The translations under genes were made by a program, and so were the position numbers. Below the pieces are notes generated by a model, which saw only the letters and a program-made list of their open reading frames with translations, made no database searches and was not told where the DNA came from. Source: Actinobacillus sp. (GTDB lineage: Bacteria > Pseudomonadota > Gammaproteobacteria > Enterobacterales > Pasteurellaceae). Taken from it: a DNA stretch of 44,017 bases. This document shows positions 17,686 to 26,074 of the stretch, piece after piece. Every line of letters begins with the position of its first letter. Within the stretch, counting starts at the first letter, position 1. The stretch spans positions 1 through 44,017 of the forward strand of contig JAHHRA010000015.1 of NCBI GenBank assembly GCA_020026055.1. Direction: 5' to 3'.

Positions 17686-17716
17686 AAAAAAGCAGATCAA
17701 AGATCTGCTTTTTTAT
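17686..17716 (-). terminator. tsf terminator
   Basis: AGCAGATC (17691-17698) and GATCTGCT (17702-17709) form a perfect stem with a 3-base loop, flanked by an A-run on the left and a T-run on the right, so it can act in both directions. It lies 12 bases past the tsf stop. Confidence 0.88.
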
Positions 17717-17728
17717 TTCGAGAACAAG

Positions 17729-18574
17729 CTATTTGGTCATAGCTGCAACTTCAGCTGCGAAATCAGTTTCTTCTTTTTCAATACCTTCACCGACTTCTAA
17801 ACGTACGAATTCAACTACATCAGCACTGTTTTGTTTTAAGAATTCACCAACAGAAATAGATGGATCCATTACAAAAGGCTGACCAGTTAAAGACACTTCG
17901 CCAGTGAATTTTTTCATACGACCTTCAACCATTTTTTCAGCGATCTCTTTTGGTTTACCAGATTGTATTGCGATTTCAATTTGAATTTGGCGTTCGTGAT
18001 CAACTACTACAGCTGGAACGTCTTCTGGACGAAGGAAATCTGGACGGCTTGCAGCAACATGCATTGCTACTTTTTTCAAAGTCTCTGCACTAGCATTTTT
18101 ACCTGCAACTAACACGCCTATTTTTGCACCGTGTAAGTAAGAGCCAATTTCTGTACCTTTGATGAATTTAACACGACGAATTGTCATATTTTCACCAATT
18201 TTAGCGACGAGTGCAGCACGTTTTTCTTCGAATTGTGTTTGAAGTTCTTCAATACTGATGCCTTCATGTGCCAAGGCATAGTCAGCCACTTCATTAGCTA
18301 ATTCTAAGAAACCCGCATCTTTGGCGACGAAGTCAGTTTCACAGTTCATTTCAACCATTACTGCATGGTCATTAGCAACACGGGCGACGATCACACCTTC
18401 AGCAGCTACACGACCAGCTTTTTTAGCCGCTTTTGCTTGACCAGATTTACGCATATTATCGATAGCTAAATTGATGTCGCCATTTGCTTCAACTAATGCT
18501 TTTTTGCATTCCATCATACCTGCGCCAGTACGTTCGCGCAGTTCTTTAACTAATTGAGCGCTAATTTCAGCCAT
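17729..18574 (-). CDS. tsf: Translation elongation factor Ts
   Basis: EF-Ts is the guanine-nucleotide exchange factor for EF-Tu. The 281-residue protein has the N-terminal UBA-like module with LRERTGAGMMECKKAL (12-27), the core with TDFVAKDAGF (the Asp-Phe contact with EF-Tu, near 80-89), MHVAASRPDFL, and the C-terminal module (MKKFTGEVSLTGQPFV). Length and order are typical of gammaproteobacteria. It lies 75 bases downstream of rpsB, separated by the hairpin at 18616-18645, and has its own terminator, the conserved rpsB-tsf operon. Confidence 0.97.
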   Translation of the reverse strand: MAEISAQLVKELRERTGAGMMECKKALVEANGDINLAIDNMRKSGQAKAAKKAGRVAAEGVIVARVANDHAVMVEMNCETDFVAKDAGFLELANEVADYALAHEGISIEELQTQFEEKRAALVAKIGENMTIRRVKFIKGTEIGSYLHGAKIGVLVAGKNASAETLKKVAMHVAASRPDFLRPEDVPAVVVDHERQIQIEIAIQSGKPKEIAEKMVEGRMKKFTGEVSLTGQPFVMDPSISVGEFLKQNSADVVEFVRLEVGEGIEKEETDFAAEVAAMTK

Positions 18575-18615
18575 AATTTATTCCTTAAGATTTGAGATTT
18601 GCAGGGGACATTTTC

Positions 18616-18645
18616 AAAAAGAAAACAGCAGGGCACGATGCCCTG
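18616..18645 (-). terminator. rpsB-tsf intercistronic terminator/attenuator
   Basis: CAGGGCA (18629-18635) and TGCCCTG (18639-18645) pair around a 3-base loop; on the minus strand the stem is followed by CTGTTTTCTTTTTG. It lies just past the rpsB stop and would reduce tsf expression relative to rpsB, as in other rpsB-tsf operons. Confidence 0.8.
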
Positions 18646-18649
18646 TTTA

Positions 18650-19384
18650 TTATTCTGCGTCAGTTACGATATCAGCAACGATTTCTTCAGTTACTGTTTC
18701 GCCAGTTTGACGACCTTCATTAACAGCTTTTGCCGCAAAATTTAAATAAAGGTTAATTGCACGAGTTGCGTCATCATTACCTGGAATAACATAGTCAATG
18801 CCATCTGGAGTTGCGTTAGTATCTACAACAGCAAATACAGCAATACCTAGATTATTTGCTTCTTTGATAGCAATATGCTCATAGTCTGCACCGATGACAA
18901 AAATTGCATCAGGAATACCAGCCATGTCTTTGATACCGCCAAGGCTCATTTCTAGTTTTTCCATTTCACGTGTACGCATTAACGCTTCTTTCTTAGTTAA
19001 TTTATCAAACGTACCATCACTAGCTTGAGCTTCAAGTTCTTTTAAACGTTTGATCGATTGACGAACAGTTTTCCAGTTAGTCAACATACCACCTAACCAA
19101 CGGTGGTTGACATAAAATTGACCACAGGTTTCTGCCGCTTTTTCGATTGCTTCAGATGCAGCACGTTTAGTTCCAACGAATAAAATTTTACCGCCGTTTG
19201 CTGAGATGCGAGTTAGCTCTATTAATGCCTCATTGAACATTGGAACAGTTTTTTCAAGATTGATAATATGAACACCGTTGCGAGCACCAAAAATAAACGG
19301 TTTCATTTTTGGATTCCAATAACGGGTTTGGTGACCGAAGTGAACACCTGCTTCAAGCATTTCACGCATAGTGACTTTTGCCAT
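18650..19384 (-). CDS. rpsB: Small ribosomal subunit protein uS2
   Basis: Ribosomal protein S2 of the 30S subunit, 244 residues from the preferred start. Family segments are all visible: MLEAGVHFGHQTRYWNPKMKPFIFG near the N-terminus, LFVGTKRAASEAI, HRWLGGMLTNWKT, and VIPGNDDATRAINLYL near the C-terminus. The frame remains open upstream to 19417, but the ATG at 19384 has AAGGAAAA before it and gives the universal MAKVTMREML-type N-terminus. The gene leads the rpsB-tsf operon and is preceded by a folded leader (19415-19468), the presumed site of S2 autoregulation. Confidence 0.97.
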   Translation of the reverse strand: MAKVTMREMLEAGVHFGHQTRYWNPKMKPFIFGARNGVHIINLEKTVPMFNEALIELTRISANGGKILFVGTKRAASEAIEKAAETCGQFYVNHRWLGGMLTNWKTVRQSIKRLKELEAQASDGTFDKLTKKEALMRTREMEKLEMSLGGIKDMAGIPDAIFVIGADYEHIAIKEANNLGIAVFAVVDTNATPDGIDYVIPGNDDATRAINLYLNFAAKAVNEGRQTGETVTEEIVADIVTDAE

Positions 19385-19414
19385 AATTTTTCCTTTTAAG
19401 TTGGGTTTTGCCTC

Positions 19415-19468
19415 CACATACTAAGTAAAACGACCGTTAGGCACCCCGTTTTACTCTCACAGTATGCG
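19415..19468 (-). promoter_or_regulatory. rpsB leader RNA (S2 autoregulatory element)
   Basis: On the minus strand, an outer stem CGCATACT/AGTATGTG (19461-19468 with 19415-19422) encloses an inner 9-bp stem AGTAAAACG/CGTTTTACT (19424-19432 with 19447-19455) around a G/C-rich loop. It ends about 30 bases before the rpsB ATG. The nested stem design and position agree with the conserved gammaproteobacterial rpsB leader through which S2 represses its own operon. Confidence 0.65.
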
Positions 19469-19735
19469 TGTGTTTTAGAATTAAAAAATTATTTTGAACT
19501 ATTCAAAATAACGGGGCGTTTTATATCATAAAACGAATAAAAAGACGAGAAAAATTTCTATTTTCTTTGAAATATGATTATCACACTTTGAATTATGCAT
19601 AAATTATTGTAATTTATATCTTATTTAGAAATTTGTTATTTTTAGAGAATTTTCTATTAAAAATAGTAGTTTTTTGCATATTCGCTGTTGTAATAGAGTA
19701 AATTTAAACAAAATATATTCATACGTTACGAGTAA

Positions 19736-19760
19736 TTTTACTGAAATGATTTCAGTAAAA
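19736..19760 (-). repeat. 25-bp palindrome after the small lipoprotein gene
   Basis: Arms of 12 bases (19736-19747 and 19749-19760) are perfectly complementary around a single central base. It lies just beyond the lipoprotein stop, so it may terminate that gene, but no T-tract follows on the minus strand. The rest of 19470-19735 shows no gene and should hold the rpsB promoter. Confidence 0.45.
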
Positions 19761-19765
19761 AAACA

Positions 19766-19945
19766 TTATTTCTTTTGAGAATAATTAGATTGTTGTGGTG
19801 GAAATGTTTGTGGCGAATAGTCATATTCACACACACTTGTGATGATATTGTAATGTCCACCTGAATCAAGACATTGATCTTTATTATCACAACCAATTAA
19901 AAAAAGCGTAGCAGTAGCAATAGCTATAAGAACGAATTTTAACAT
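19766..19945 (-). CDS. Small lipoprotein, function unknown
   Basis: A 59-residue protein. It starts at an ATG at 19945 with a strong AAAGGAGG 5 bases upstream. Residues 1-18 form a lipoprotein signal (MLKFVLIAIATATLFLIG) ending in the lipobox LIGC, with the lipidated cysteine at 19. The mature part is about 41 residues with two further cysteines (Cys25 and Cys39), which could form a disulfide, and a polar C-terminus rich in P, Q, S and Y. It lies between ppiD and rpsB, transcribed leftwards. I recognise no family. The ribosome site, signal and lipobox together make it a credible gene. Confidence 0.75.
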   Translation of the reverse strand: MLKFVLIAIATATLFLIGCDNKDQCLDSGGHYNIITSVCEYDYSPQTFPPQQSNYSQKK

Positions 19946-19972
19946 TGTTTCCTCCTTTAATTAGTGAACTTT

Positions 19973-20006
19973 TTAAGAAAGCGATTTTTACAGATCGCTT
20001 TCTTAA
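19973..20006 (-). terminator. Hairpin after ppiD
   Basis: Thirteen-base arms (19973-19985 and 19994-20006) pair perfectly around an 8-base loop immediately past the ppiD stop. The descending arm carries CTTTCTT on the minus strand, but no clean T-run follows, so it is a probable rather than certain terminator. Confidence 0.55.
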
Positions 20007-20008
20007 GG

Positions 20009-21853
20009 TTATTCTCCCTGTATAAATTGTTGATTTACTTTAATCTCAGCGTGTTCACGTAATGCTTTTAAAAGCAAAGAATTTAGCATTATCTGTTGCA
20101 TTTGTTGCATTTGTTGTGTGAATACTTTTCGTTGTTCAGGGGTGAGGTTAGGTTCGTTTATTTTTTTTAGTTCAATAATTTTTACTTCGCCTGTCGGTAT
20201 TTTGATAGTGTAATACGCAGGTGTTTTAGTTTTTGGTAAAGCAAAAACTGCTTGAGTTAAACCAAGTTGAGTAGTATTGGCAAAAGAAAGAGTTTCTTCA
20301 TCTCCAAATTGAACTTTCGCGGATATTGTTTTTTGTTTATTTAAATCGGATACAATTTTTTCTGCATTTTCAAATGCGATTGCTTGTGCTTTTTGTTGTT
20401 GAATAAAATGAATAATGTCTGCCTTAGCATCGTCAAGTGAACGAACAGAAGCGTCTTTGTGTTGAAGGACACGAACTACAATGGAATGTTGATCGCCAAC
20501 ACTCATTGCTTCAGAATTCATGCCACCTTGAGTAAGGTCTGAATTAAAGAGTGCGGAAATAATATTGCTGTAATTTAATGCTGCAGGTACATCTTGGCGT
20601 GAAAAAAACTTTGTTTCGTGGACAGTCAAGCCAAGCTTTTTACCGATAATGTCAAGATTATCAGTAGTGCCATAAGCTGCATCATTTAATTTTTTCTCTA
20701 TATTGTAAAAAGTGTTGAGTGCCATTTCATTACGAAGTTTAGTGACAATTTCTGCTTTTACATCAGCAAGAGAACGAACCTTTTCTTCTTCAATTTTAAT
20801 GATGTGATAAGCATTATCAACTTTTACAGGCAATGAAAATTGTCCTACCTTTAAAGGAAGCATTGCCTCTTCAAAAGCTCTAGGCATCATTCCTGAGGTG
20901 ATCCAACTTAAATCACCACCATTTTGGGCTGAAAGTGTATCTTGAGAATATTCTTTGGCTAAAGTTGCAAAATTGCTACCGTTTAACAACTCTTGGTAAA
21001 TTTTATCTGCTTCTTCTTTAGTTGGAACTTGGATATGGGCAACACGCTGTTGCATAAATTGAGCAAGGTTATCTTGGTAGTATTGTGCAATTTGTATGTC
21101 ACTTATTGTAAGATCTTTGAGAATATCTTGATGAGTTAAATCGATATATTGAACTTTTATTTGTTCGGGGACACGAAAGTCGGTTTGATGAACATCATAA
21201 TAAGCTTTTATTTCTGTGTCGTTAACAGGGATATTCTTGAGCAATGTATCTGTTGGTATATTTGCGATACGTACTTGACGAGTTTGATAGGCATTTTGAG
21301 CGAGTGTATTTATAAGAGTTGGAACAATGAAATTAGAGCCTAAAATACCATTTTGTAATTGATTTAATAAAAGTTCGTTACGCACTATTTGAGCATAGTA
21401 ATCTGGCGTTAATCCATTTAATTTTAAAATTTGTAAGTAAATATCGTTATTAAATTTTCCATCTTGTTTAAATTCAGGATTCATTACGATTGTTGTCTCA
21501 ATTTGACGTTTACCAATAGCAAGATTTAACTTGTTTGCATATTGAAAAAGTAATGTTTGGTCAATTAATTGATTTAATACATCATTACGCAATTTTTTAT
21601 TAAATTCAGGCTCATCAGCTAATGTTGCAAATTGAACACCTAAACGCTGATTAAGTTCTTGATAAGTACTGTTATAGCGTTGTTGGAAACTTTGTTGAGA
21701 AATTTCTTGACCATTCACAATGACTGCATAAGTATCTGTACGGGAAAACATATATCCTGCTATTCCACTAAGCACAAAAGTAACAGCAATAAAACCGAGA
21801 AGAATTCGAGATGCGAGACTATTTACTGAATTACCAATTTTTTCCATTAACAT
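20009..21853 (-). CDS. ppiD: Periplasmic chaperone/peptidyl-prolyl isomerase-like protein PpiD
   Basis: PpiD is an inner-membrane-anchored periplasmic chaperone near the Sec translocon. The 614 residues have the expected plan: a short cytoplasmic start (MLMEKIGNSVNSLASR), one transmembrane anchor at about 17-36, a SurA-like N-terminal chaperone region to about 230, and a parvulin (PpiC) domain near 260-360 (VAHIQVPTKEEADKIY, YSQDTLSAQNGGDLSWI, MPRAFEEAMLPLKVGQ). A glutamine- and methionine-rich stretch QQMQQMQQIM occurs near the C-terminus. AGGAAAA precedes the start. It is transcribed alone; rsmC lies 214 bases further upstream on the same strand. Confidence 0.93.
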   Translation of the reverse strand: MLMEKIGNSVNSLASRILLGFIAVTFVLSGIAGYMFSRTDTYAVIVNGQEISQQSFQQRYNSTYQELNQRLGVQFATLADEPEFNKKLRNDVLNQLIDQTLLFQYANKLNLAIGKRQIETTIVMNPEFKQDGKFNNDIYLQILKLNGLTPDYYAQIVRNELLLNQLQNGILGSNFIVPTLINTLAQNAYQTRQVRIANIPTDTLLKNIPVNDTEIKAYYDVHQTDFRVPEQIKVQYIDLTHQDILKDLTISDIQIAQYYQDNLAQFMQQRVAHIQVPTKEEADKIYQELLNGSNFATLAKEYSQDTLSAQNGGDLSWITSGMMPRAFEEAMLPLKVGQFSLPVKVDNAYHIIKIEEEKVRSLADVKAEIVTKLRNEMALNTFYNIEKKLNDAAYGTTDNLDIIGKKLGLTVHETKFFSRQDVPAALNYSNIISALFNSDLTQGGMNSEAMSVGDQHSIVVRVLQHKDASVRSLDDAKADIIHFIQQQKAQAIAFENAEKIVSDLNKQKTISAKVQFGDEETLSFANTTQLGLTQAVFALPKTKTPAYYTIKIPTGEVKIIELKKINEPNLTPEQRKVFTQQMQQMQQIMLNSLLLKALREHAEIKVNQQFIQGE

Positions 21854-22032
21854 ACGGATTTTTCCTGTAAAAAGTTATAAATTTTTAGAAAATAAAACTG
21901 CACTGAAGTATAAACTATTCGCATCTATTTCGCATTAGAAAAATACTCATGCTACTAAAATACTTTAGCATTTGGTTCTAAAGTTGCATTGTCGGTAAAG
22001 CTAATATTCAAAAAACGGAATTTATTAAAAAT

Positions 22033-22059
22033 GGAAAATTTTTCTGATTTTGCTGGCGT
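22033..22059. repeat. Dispersed intergenic repeat, copy 1
   Basis: A 27-base stretch with core TTTTTCTGATTTTG followed by CTGGCGT. It closely matches 34011-34038. Both copies lie at the 3' end of a minus-strand gene, here just past the rsmC stop. Between ppiD and rsmC (21854-22067) I see nothing else. Confidence 0.45.
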
Positions 22060-22067
22060 GATTGTTG

Positions 22068-23069
22068 CTATTGATGATGTACAGAATACACGATAAATTT
22101 GTTGTTTTTAGTCAGTACTGTGTGCGAACCAAATTGTTGATCAAGCAAACTAGAGTAAGTGAGATGTCGATTAGCAACAATCCTTAGTTCGCCATTATCC
22201 TTTAGGTGCCGTTTAGCTTGAGTGATAAGTTCAGTTACTGCACGGTAATCAGTGTTCAAGCCATCATGGAAAGGAGGGTTAGAAATGATGAGATCAAATT
22301 TTTTACAGATATGCGAGAAAACGTCACTTGCTATTACTTCACCTTTAAGATTGTTCAATTGTAAAGTGCGACGACTGCTTGCAAGTGCCATTGCGTGAAT
22401 ATCACTCATAACGAGGTGAATATGCGGAAATCTTTGTTTAAGGTAAGCCCCAATGACACCAGCACCACAACCAATATCCAAAATATCACCAGAAAAATGA
22501 CAATCATTTAGTGTAGAAAGCAGCAACTTTGTGCCTTCGTCAAGCATATTAGCATTAAATACGCCTGGTAAGCTCGCAACAATAATATTTGGCATAATTT
22601 CGGTTGTATTCCAAAATGTATCAAATTGAAAACTGGGTTGATGAGTTAATTTAAAAGAGTATAAAGAGCAGTGTCGAGCTGAATCAATTTTGACTATTTC
22701 ACCGTATGGAGTTAATAATTTTTCCGCTGAACGTATGCCAGAACGGTTTTCACCGATAATTAGCATTTCTTGTCCATGAGGAGATTGAGCAAGTATTTGT
22801 AATAATTGGAATTGATTTTCGAGTTTATTTTTTGTCCAATAAAATATGATCAGATCAGCTTGATGACAACAATGACAGTTAAAAGTATAAGTATCTTTGG
22901 ATAAAGTTTTGGCATAATCAAAGTACCAAGTCCAAATGTGCACTTCTGCTCCTTGTGATTTTAATTGTTGAGGGAAACTGTCAGTTATATTACCAGCAAA
23001 CAATATTGAACATTGATTAAACATATTGAGATGGCGTGCTAACACTTGGCTTTCATAGGAGAGATGCAT
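22068..23069 (-). CDS. rsmC: 16S rRNA (guanine(1207)-N(2))-methyltransferase
   Basis: RsmC methylates G1207 of 16S rRNA in the 30S subunit using S-adenosylmethionine. It is a 333-residue tandem protein: a degenerate N-terminal methyltransferase-like half, then the catalytic half with the SAM-binding motif DIGCGAGVIG (near 197-206), SDIHAMAL, and the N2-methylating motif SNPPFHDG (near 263-270). It diverges from holD-rimI. E. coli has the same rsmC/holD/rimI neighbourhood. The start ATG at 23069 gives the common MHLSYESQVLARH N-terminus. Confidence 0.95.
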   Translation of the reverse strand: MHLSYESQVLARHLNMFNQCSILFAGNITDSFPQQLKSQGAEVHIWTWYFDYAKTLSKDTYTFNCHCCHQADLIIFYWTKNKLENQFQLLQILAQSPHGQEMLIIGENRSGIRSAEKLLTPYGEIVKIDSARHCSLYSFKLTHQPSFQFDTFWNTTEIMPNIIVASLPGVFNANMLDEGTKLLLSTLNDCHFSGDILDIGCGAGVIGAYLKQRFPHIHLVMSDIHAMALASSRRTLQLNNLKGEVIASDVFSHICKKFDLIISNPPFHDGLNTDYRAVTELITQAKRHLKDNGELRIVANRHLTYSSLLDQQFGSHTVLTKNNKFIVYSVHHQ

Positions 23070-23236
23070 TGCAAAACCTAATTATTTAAAGGAGTAGAAA
23101 AGAATTTTGCGTATTGTACGTAGATTACAAACAAAATCAATAAACACTCAATTAGTGAAAATAAATGATTTTCAAATTGAGGAAAAAAGTAGAAATCTTT
23201 AAAATGCAGGAGAGCGGTAGATCTACACTTTTTATT

Positions 23237-23668
23237 ATGTTAAAAAATTATTCACAAATACTATCACGACGTGACAAAATGCTTCAGCAAATGGGAATTA
23301 CGCAATGGGAATTAGTTCGACCAGATAGCTTACGAGGTATTGTTAATATGCCTATTGCGGAGAATATACGTTTGATCATAATTGCAGAAACAGCATTAGA
23401 TAAAAATAATCAATTTATCCAAGATGTGTTATCTACATTAAGAATAGCAACTCAAGATTGTTTGAGTTTAAGTTTTGATTTTACGAATAATCTGAATTTA
23501 CGTCACCGTACTATTTTTTGGTTTTTAGGTATAGAAGAAATTCAAATTGCGACTATACAAAAAGCTTTTTCCGAAAATATTTTTTGGAAAACACCAGATC
23601 TTGAAGAATTACAAAAGAGTGTTACTGCAAAAAAACTACTATGGCAACAAATGCAGCAAGGTGAATAA
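23237..23668 (+). CDS. holD: DNA polymerase III psi subunit
   Basis: Psi joins chi to the clamp loader and strengthens contact with SSB-coated DNA. The match to E. coli HolD is clear at the N-terminus (SRRDKMLQQMGITQWELVRPDSLRG), the central VRLIIIAE-type strand and the C-terminal AKKLLWQQM. The frame is open from 23165, but the HolD homology starts near the ATG at 23237, giving 143 residues, close to the family length of about 135. No strong ribosome site is visible there, while AGGAG at 23207 is too far, so the exact start is uncertain. rimI follows after 15 bases. Confidence 0.85.
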   Translation: MLKNYSQILSRRDKMLQQMGITQWELVRPDSLRGIVNMPIAENIRLIIIAETALDKNNQFIQDVLSTLRIATQDCLSLSFDFTNNLNLRHRTIFWFLGIEEIQIATIQKAFSENIFWKTPDLEELQKSVTAKKLLWQQMQQGE

Positions 23669-23683
23669 ATTAAAGGTATAATT

Positions 23684-24133
23684 ATGCTAACTATTGATTT
23701 GTTACAAGATAAAGATATAGAACAGATCTTACATATTGAAAAAAAAGCTCATCTTGTTCCTTGGACATTAAGTAATTTAAAAAATTGTCAAGGAGATCAA
23801 TATGTTAATTTGTTATTACGTCAAAACACTCAATTAGTTGGTTTTGCTATTTGTCAAAGAGTGTTAGATGAAGCGACTCTACTAAATATTGCTATCGATC
23901 CACTACAACAACAACAAGGTTATGGCAAATTTTTATTAAATGAATTAATCAAAAAATTGCAGCAACAAAAAATTGCAACTTTATGGCTTGAAGTAAGAGT
24001 GAGTAATGAGAAAGCAATTAAGTTATATGAAAGATTAAATTTTAAACGGAAAGGTCAACGGAAAGATTATTATCCTACACAGACAAAGTTAAGAGAAGAT
24101 GCTTGGGTGATGGCAAGAGATCTTACTGTGTAA
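23684..24133 (+). CDS. rimI: Ribosomal protein bS18 (or protein) N-alpha-acetyltransferase
   Basis: RimI acetylates the N-terminal alanine of ribosomal protein S18. It is a GNAT-family enzyme of 149 residues, a typical length. The acetyl-CoA loop Q-Q-x-G-Y-G-K (QQQQGYGKFLL, about 80-90) is complete, preceded by the core strand ATLLNIAIDP, and followed by WLEVRVSNEKAIKLYERLNF and the conserved C-terminal YYPT motif. AAAGG precedes the ATG. It is co-transcribed with holD. Confidence 0.94.
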   Translation: MLTIDLLQDKDIEQILHIEKKAHLVPWTLSNLKNCQGDQYVNLLLRQNTQLVGFAICQRVLDEATLLNIAIDPLQQQQGYGKFLLNELIKKLQQQKIATLWLEVRVSNEKAIKLYERLNFKRKGQRKDYYPTQTKLREDAWVMARDLTV

Positions 24134-24295
24134 ATGGAGTTGTTTTATGTTCAATTGCTACTTAATAAATGTGTAAATTGATGTAATTTAGTGCAATTAT
24201 TAAAAGAGAAGCAAATAAAAATTGCTTGCAAGTTTAATAAAAATAAATAAACTACTGACCTATCTTTTTATCTCTAACTATATAGGAAATTACAA

Positions 24296-24526
24296 ATGAG
24301 CATTGAAGATCGCGTGAAAAAAATTATTGTTGAGCAGTTAGGTGTTAAAGAAGAAGATGTTAAACCAGAAGCTTCGTTTATTGAAGATCTAGGTGCCGAC
24401 TCTTTGGACACTGTCGAATTAGTAATGGCATTAGAAGAAGAATTTGATGTTGAAATCCCTGATGAAGAAGCCGAAAAAATTACAACAGTTCAATCAGCAA
24501 TTGATTACGTAGCTAAAAATCAATAA
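24296..24526 (+). CDS. acpP: Acyl carrier protein
   Basis: AcpP carries fatty-acid intermediates on a phosphopantetheine arm. The protein is 76 residues, acidic and nearly identical in its core to E. coli AcpP: ADSLDTVELVMALEEEFD with the attachment serine at residue 36, and IPDEEAEKITTVQ. TAGGAAA precedes the ATG, and a strong terminator follows. It stands alone here between rimI and dsbC, whereas in many gammaproteobacteria it lies between fabG and fabF, so its expression must be set by its own promoter in 24134-24295. Confidence 0.97.
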   Translation: MSIEDRVKKIIVEQLGVKEEDVKPEASFIEDLGADSLDTVELVMALEEEFDVEIPDEEAEKITTVQSAIDYVAKNQ

Positions 24527-24536
24527 TTCCAAAAAA

Positions 24537-24560
24537 GCAGTGAAGTTCACTGCTTTTTTT
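24537..24560 (+). terminator. acpP terminator
   Basis: GCAGTGAA (24537-24544) and TTCACTGC (24546-24553) pair around a single base, with an A-run before and seven T residues after (24554-24560). Confidence 0.9.
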
Positions 24561-24691
24561 ATTTCTTACTGAATATTTATACCCTCTAAAATAAAAAACT
24601 TGAAATATTAGTCTTTTTATTCATTTCTTATAAAAGCTTATGCTAGAATCCTCAAATTATTTATCTTTTCTTCATTATAAAGAGGATTTTT

Positions 24692-25390
24692 ATGAATATG
24701 AAAAAGCTTTTTACATTTTGTTTTTGCTTAATACTTTCTAGTATGGGCTTTGCGACTAACTTAACTTTACAAAAATCATTACAAAAATTAGGGTTAGAAA
24801 ATGTAGAAATTAGTGCTTCCCCCCTTTCAGAACTGAGAATTGCAACAACAGATATGGGAATATTCTATATTAGTCAAGATGGAAAATATTTGATTGAAGG
24901 AAAAATGTATAAGATCACACCTAATGGTATTTTAAATTTGACAACACAATCATTAATAAAAAAATTAAATAGTTATGCTAAAGAAATGATTGTTTTTCCC
25001 GCTAAACATCAAAAGTATGTAGTTAATGTTTTTTTGGATATTAGTTGTCATTTTTGTCATAAAATGTTTGCACAAAACAAAGCTTATAATGATCTTGGTA
25101 TTACTATTCGTTATCTTGCTTTCCCACGTAACGGATTAGATTCTCTTCTTGCTCAACAAATGGAAGCAATTTGGCAAGCTCCGAATCCTATGGATGCTTT
25201 AACTCAAGCTGAAACTCATAAAATTTTTCCAGAGCAGATGCAGTCTCCAAAGATTGTAAAAAAGCAGTTTGATTTAGGTGTCCAATTTGGTATTCAAGGT
25301 ACTCCCGCTATCGTTTTAAGTAATGGGCAAGTAATTGCAGGCTACATTCCACCGCAAGAATTATTAAAAATTTTACAACAAACCAACTGA
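24692..25390 (+). CDS. dsbC: Periplasmic disulfide isomerase DsbC with variant active site CHFC
   Basis: DsbC reshuffles wrong disulfides in the periplasm and is kept reduced by DsbD. The 232 residues show a Sec signal (cleavage near GFA/TN, residues 20-22), a short dimerisation domain (about 22-85) and a thioredoxin-fold domain with the family strings YLAFPRNGLDS, GVQFGIQGTPAIVLSNG and GYIPPQEL. The redox motif reads Cys119-His-Phe-Cys122 rather than the usual CGYC, although the following HKM/HKL context is conserved. The second, structural disulfide of E. coli DsbC is absent: the residues around those cysteines read IWQAPN and PEQMQ. AGAGGA precedes the ATG. yciO starts 11 bases after the stop. 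Confidence 0.88.
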   Translation: MNMKKLFTFCFCLILSSMGFATNLTLQKSLQKLGLENVEISASPLSELRIATTDMGIFYISQDGKYLIEGKMYKITPNGILNLTTQSLIKKLNSYAKEMIVFPAKHQKYVVNVFLDISCHFCHKMFAQNKAYNDLGITIRYLAFPRNGLDSLLAQQMEAIWQAPNPMDALTQAETHKIFPEQMQSPKIVKKQFDLGVQFGIQGTPAIVLSNGQVIAGYIPPQELLKILQQTN

Positions 25391-25401
25391 GCGACTAACT
25401 G

Positions 25402-26025
25402 ATGAGCCAATTTTTTTATATTCATCCCGATAATCCACAACCAAGATTAATTGGGCAAGTATTAGAAATTTTGCAACGAGGTGGAGTGGTGATTTATCCC
25501 ACTGATTCTGGTTATTCTTTGGGTTGTATGTTTAATAACAAACAAGCAATAGAGCGAATTGTTGCAATTCGCAAGCTCCCTGAAAACCACAATTTTACTT
25601 TATTGTGTGCAGATTTATCTGAAATTTCACATTACGCCAAAGTAGATAATAGTCGTTATCGTTTGTTAAAAAATAACACACCAGGAGCGTACACTTTCAT
25701 TTTACCCGCTACTAAAGAATTACCAAGACGCTTGACTGTCTCTAAACGCAAAACGATTGGTATTCGAATACCAGATAACAAAATAGCTTTAGCATTATTG
25801 CAAGCTTTAAAACAACCTCTGCTTTCTTGCTCTTTGATGTTGCCAAATATTGAGAATACAGCTTTGGCAGATCCTGAAGAAATTAGAGATTTGCTAGAAA
25901 AGCAAGTGGATTTGATTATTCATGGTGGGGTGTTAGGAACTACACCAACAACAGTAGTCGATTTAAGTGGTGATGATATTCAAATCATTCGCCATGGGCG
26001 AGGTGATATCGCTCATTTTATCTAA
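25402..26025 (+). CDS. yciO: YciO, Sua5/YciO/YrdC-family protein
   Basis: A paralogue of the threonylcarbamoyl-AMP synthase family, 207 residues, matching E. coli YciO from end to end: MSQFFYIHPDNPQ, GGVVIYPTDSGYSLGC, IRKLPENHNFTLLC, KNNTPGAYTFILPATKELPRR, KRKTIGIRIPD, LMLPNIENTALADPEEIRDLLEKQVDLIIHGG. The basic RNA/ATP-binding pocket is present, but the family role of YciO itself is less certain than that of TsaC. It lies between dsbC and rluB; the yciO-rluB neighbourhood is also seen in E. coli. Confidence 0.93.
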   Translation: MSQFFYIHPDNPQPRLIGQVLEILQRGGVVIYPTDSGYSLGCMFNNKQAIERIVAIRKLPENHNFTLLCADLSEISHYAKVDNSRYRLLKNNTPGAYTFILPATKELPRRLTVSKRKTIGIRIPDNKIALALLQALKQPLLSCSLMLPNIENTALADPEEIRDLLEKQVDLIIHGGVLGTTPTTVVDLSGDDIQIIRHGRGDIAHFI

Positions 26026-26074
26026 TTATCTTAATCAATCAAGCAATGACGCTGGGAAAGTGTCAAGGAATAAT

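Noticed and set aside
23165..23236. N-terminal extension of holD
   Set aside because: The extra 24 residues have no counterpart in HolD and no ribosome site; homology begins after the ATG at 23237.
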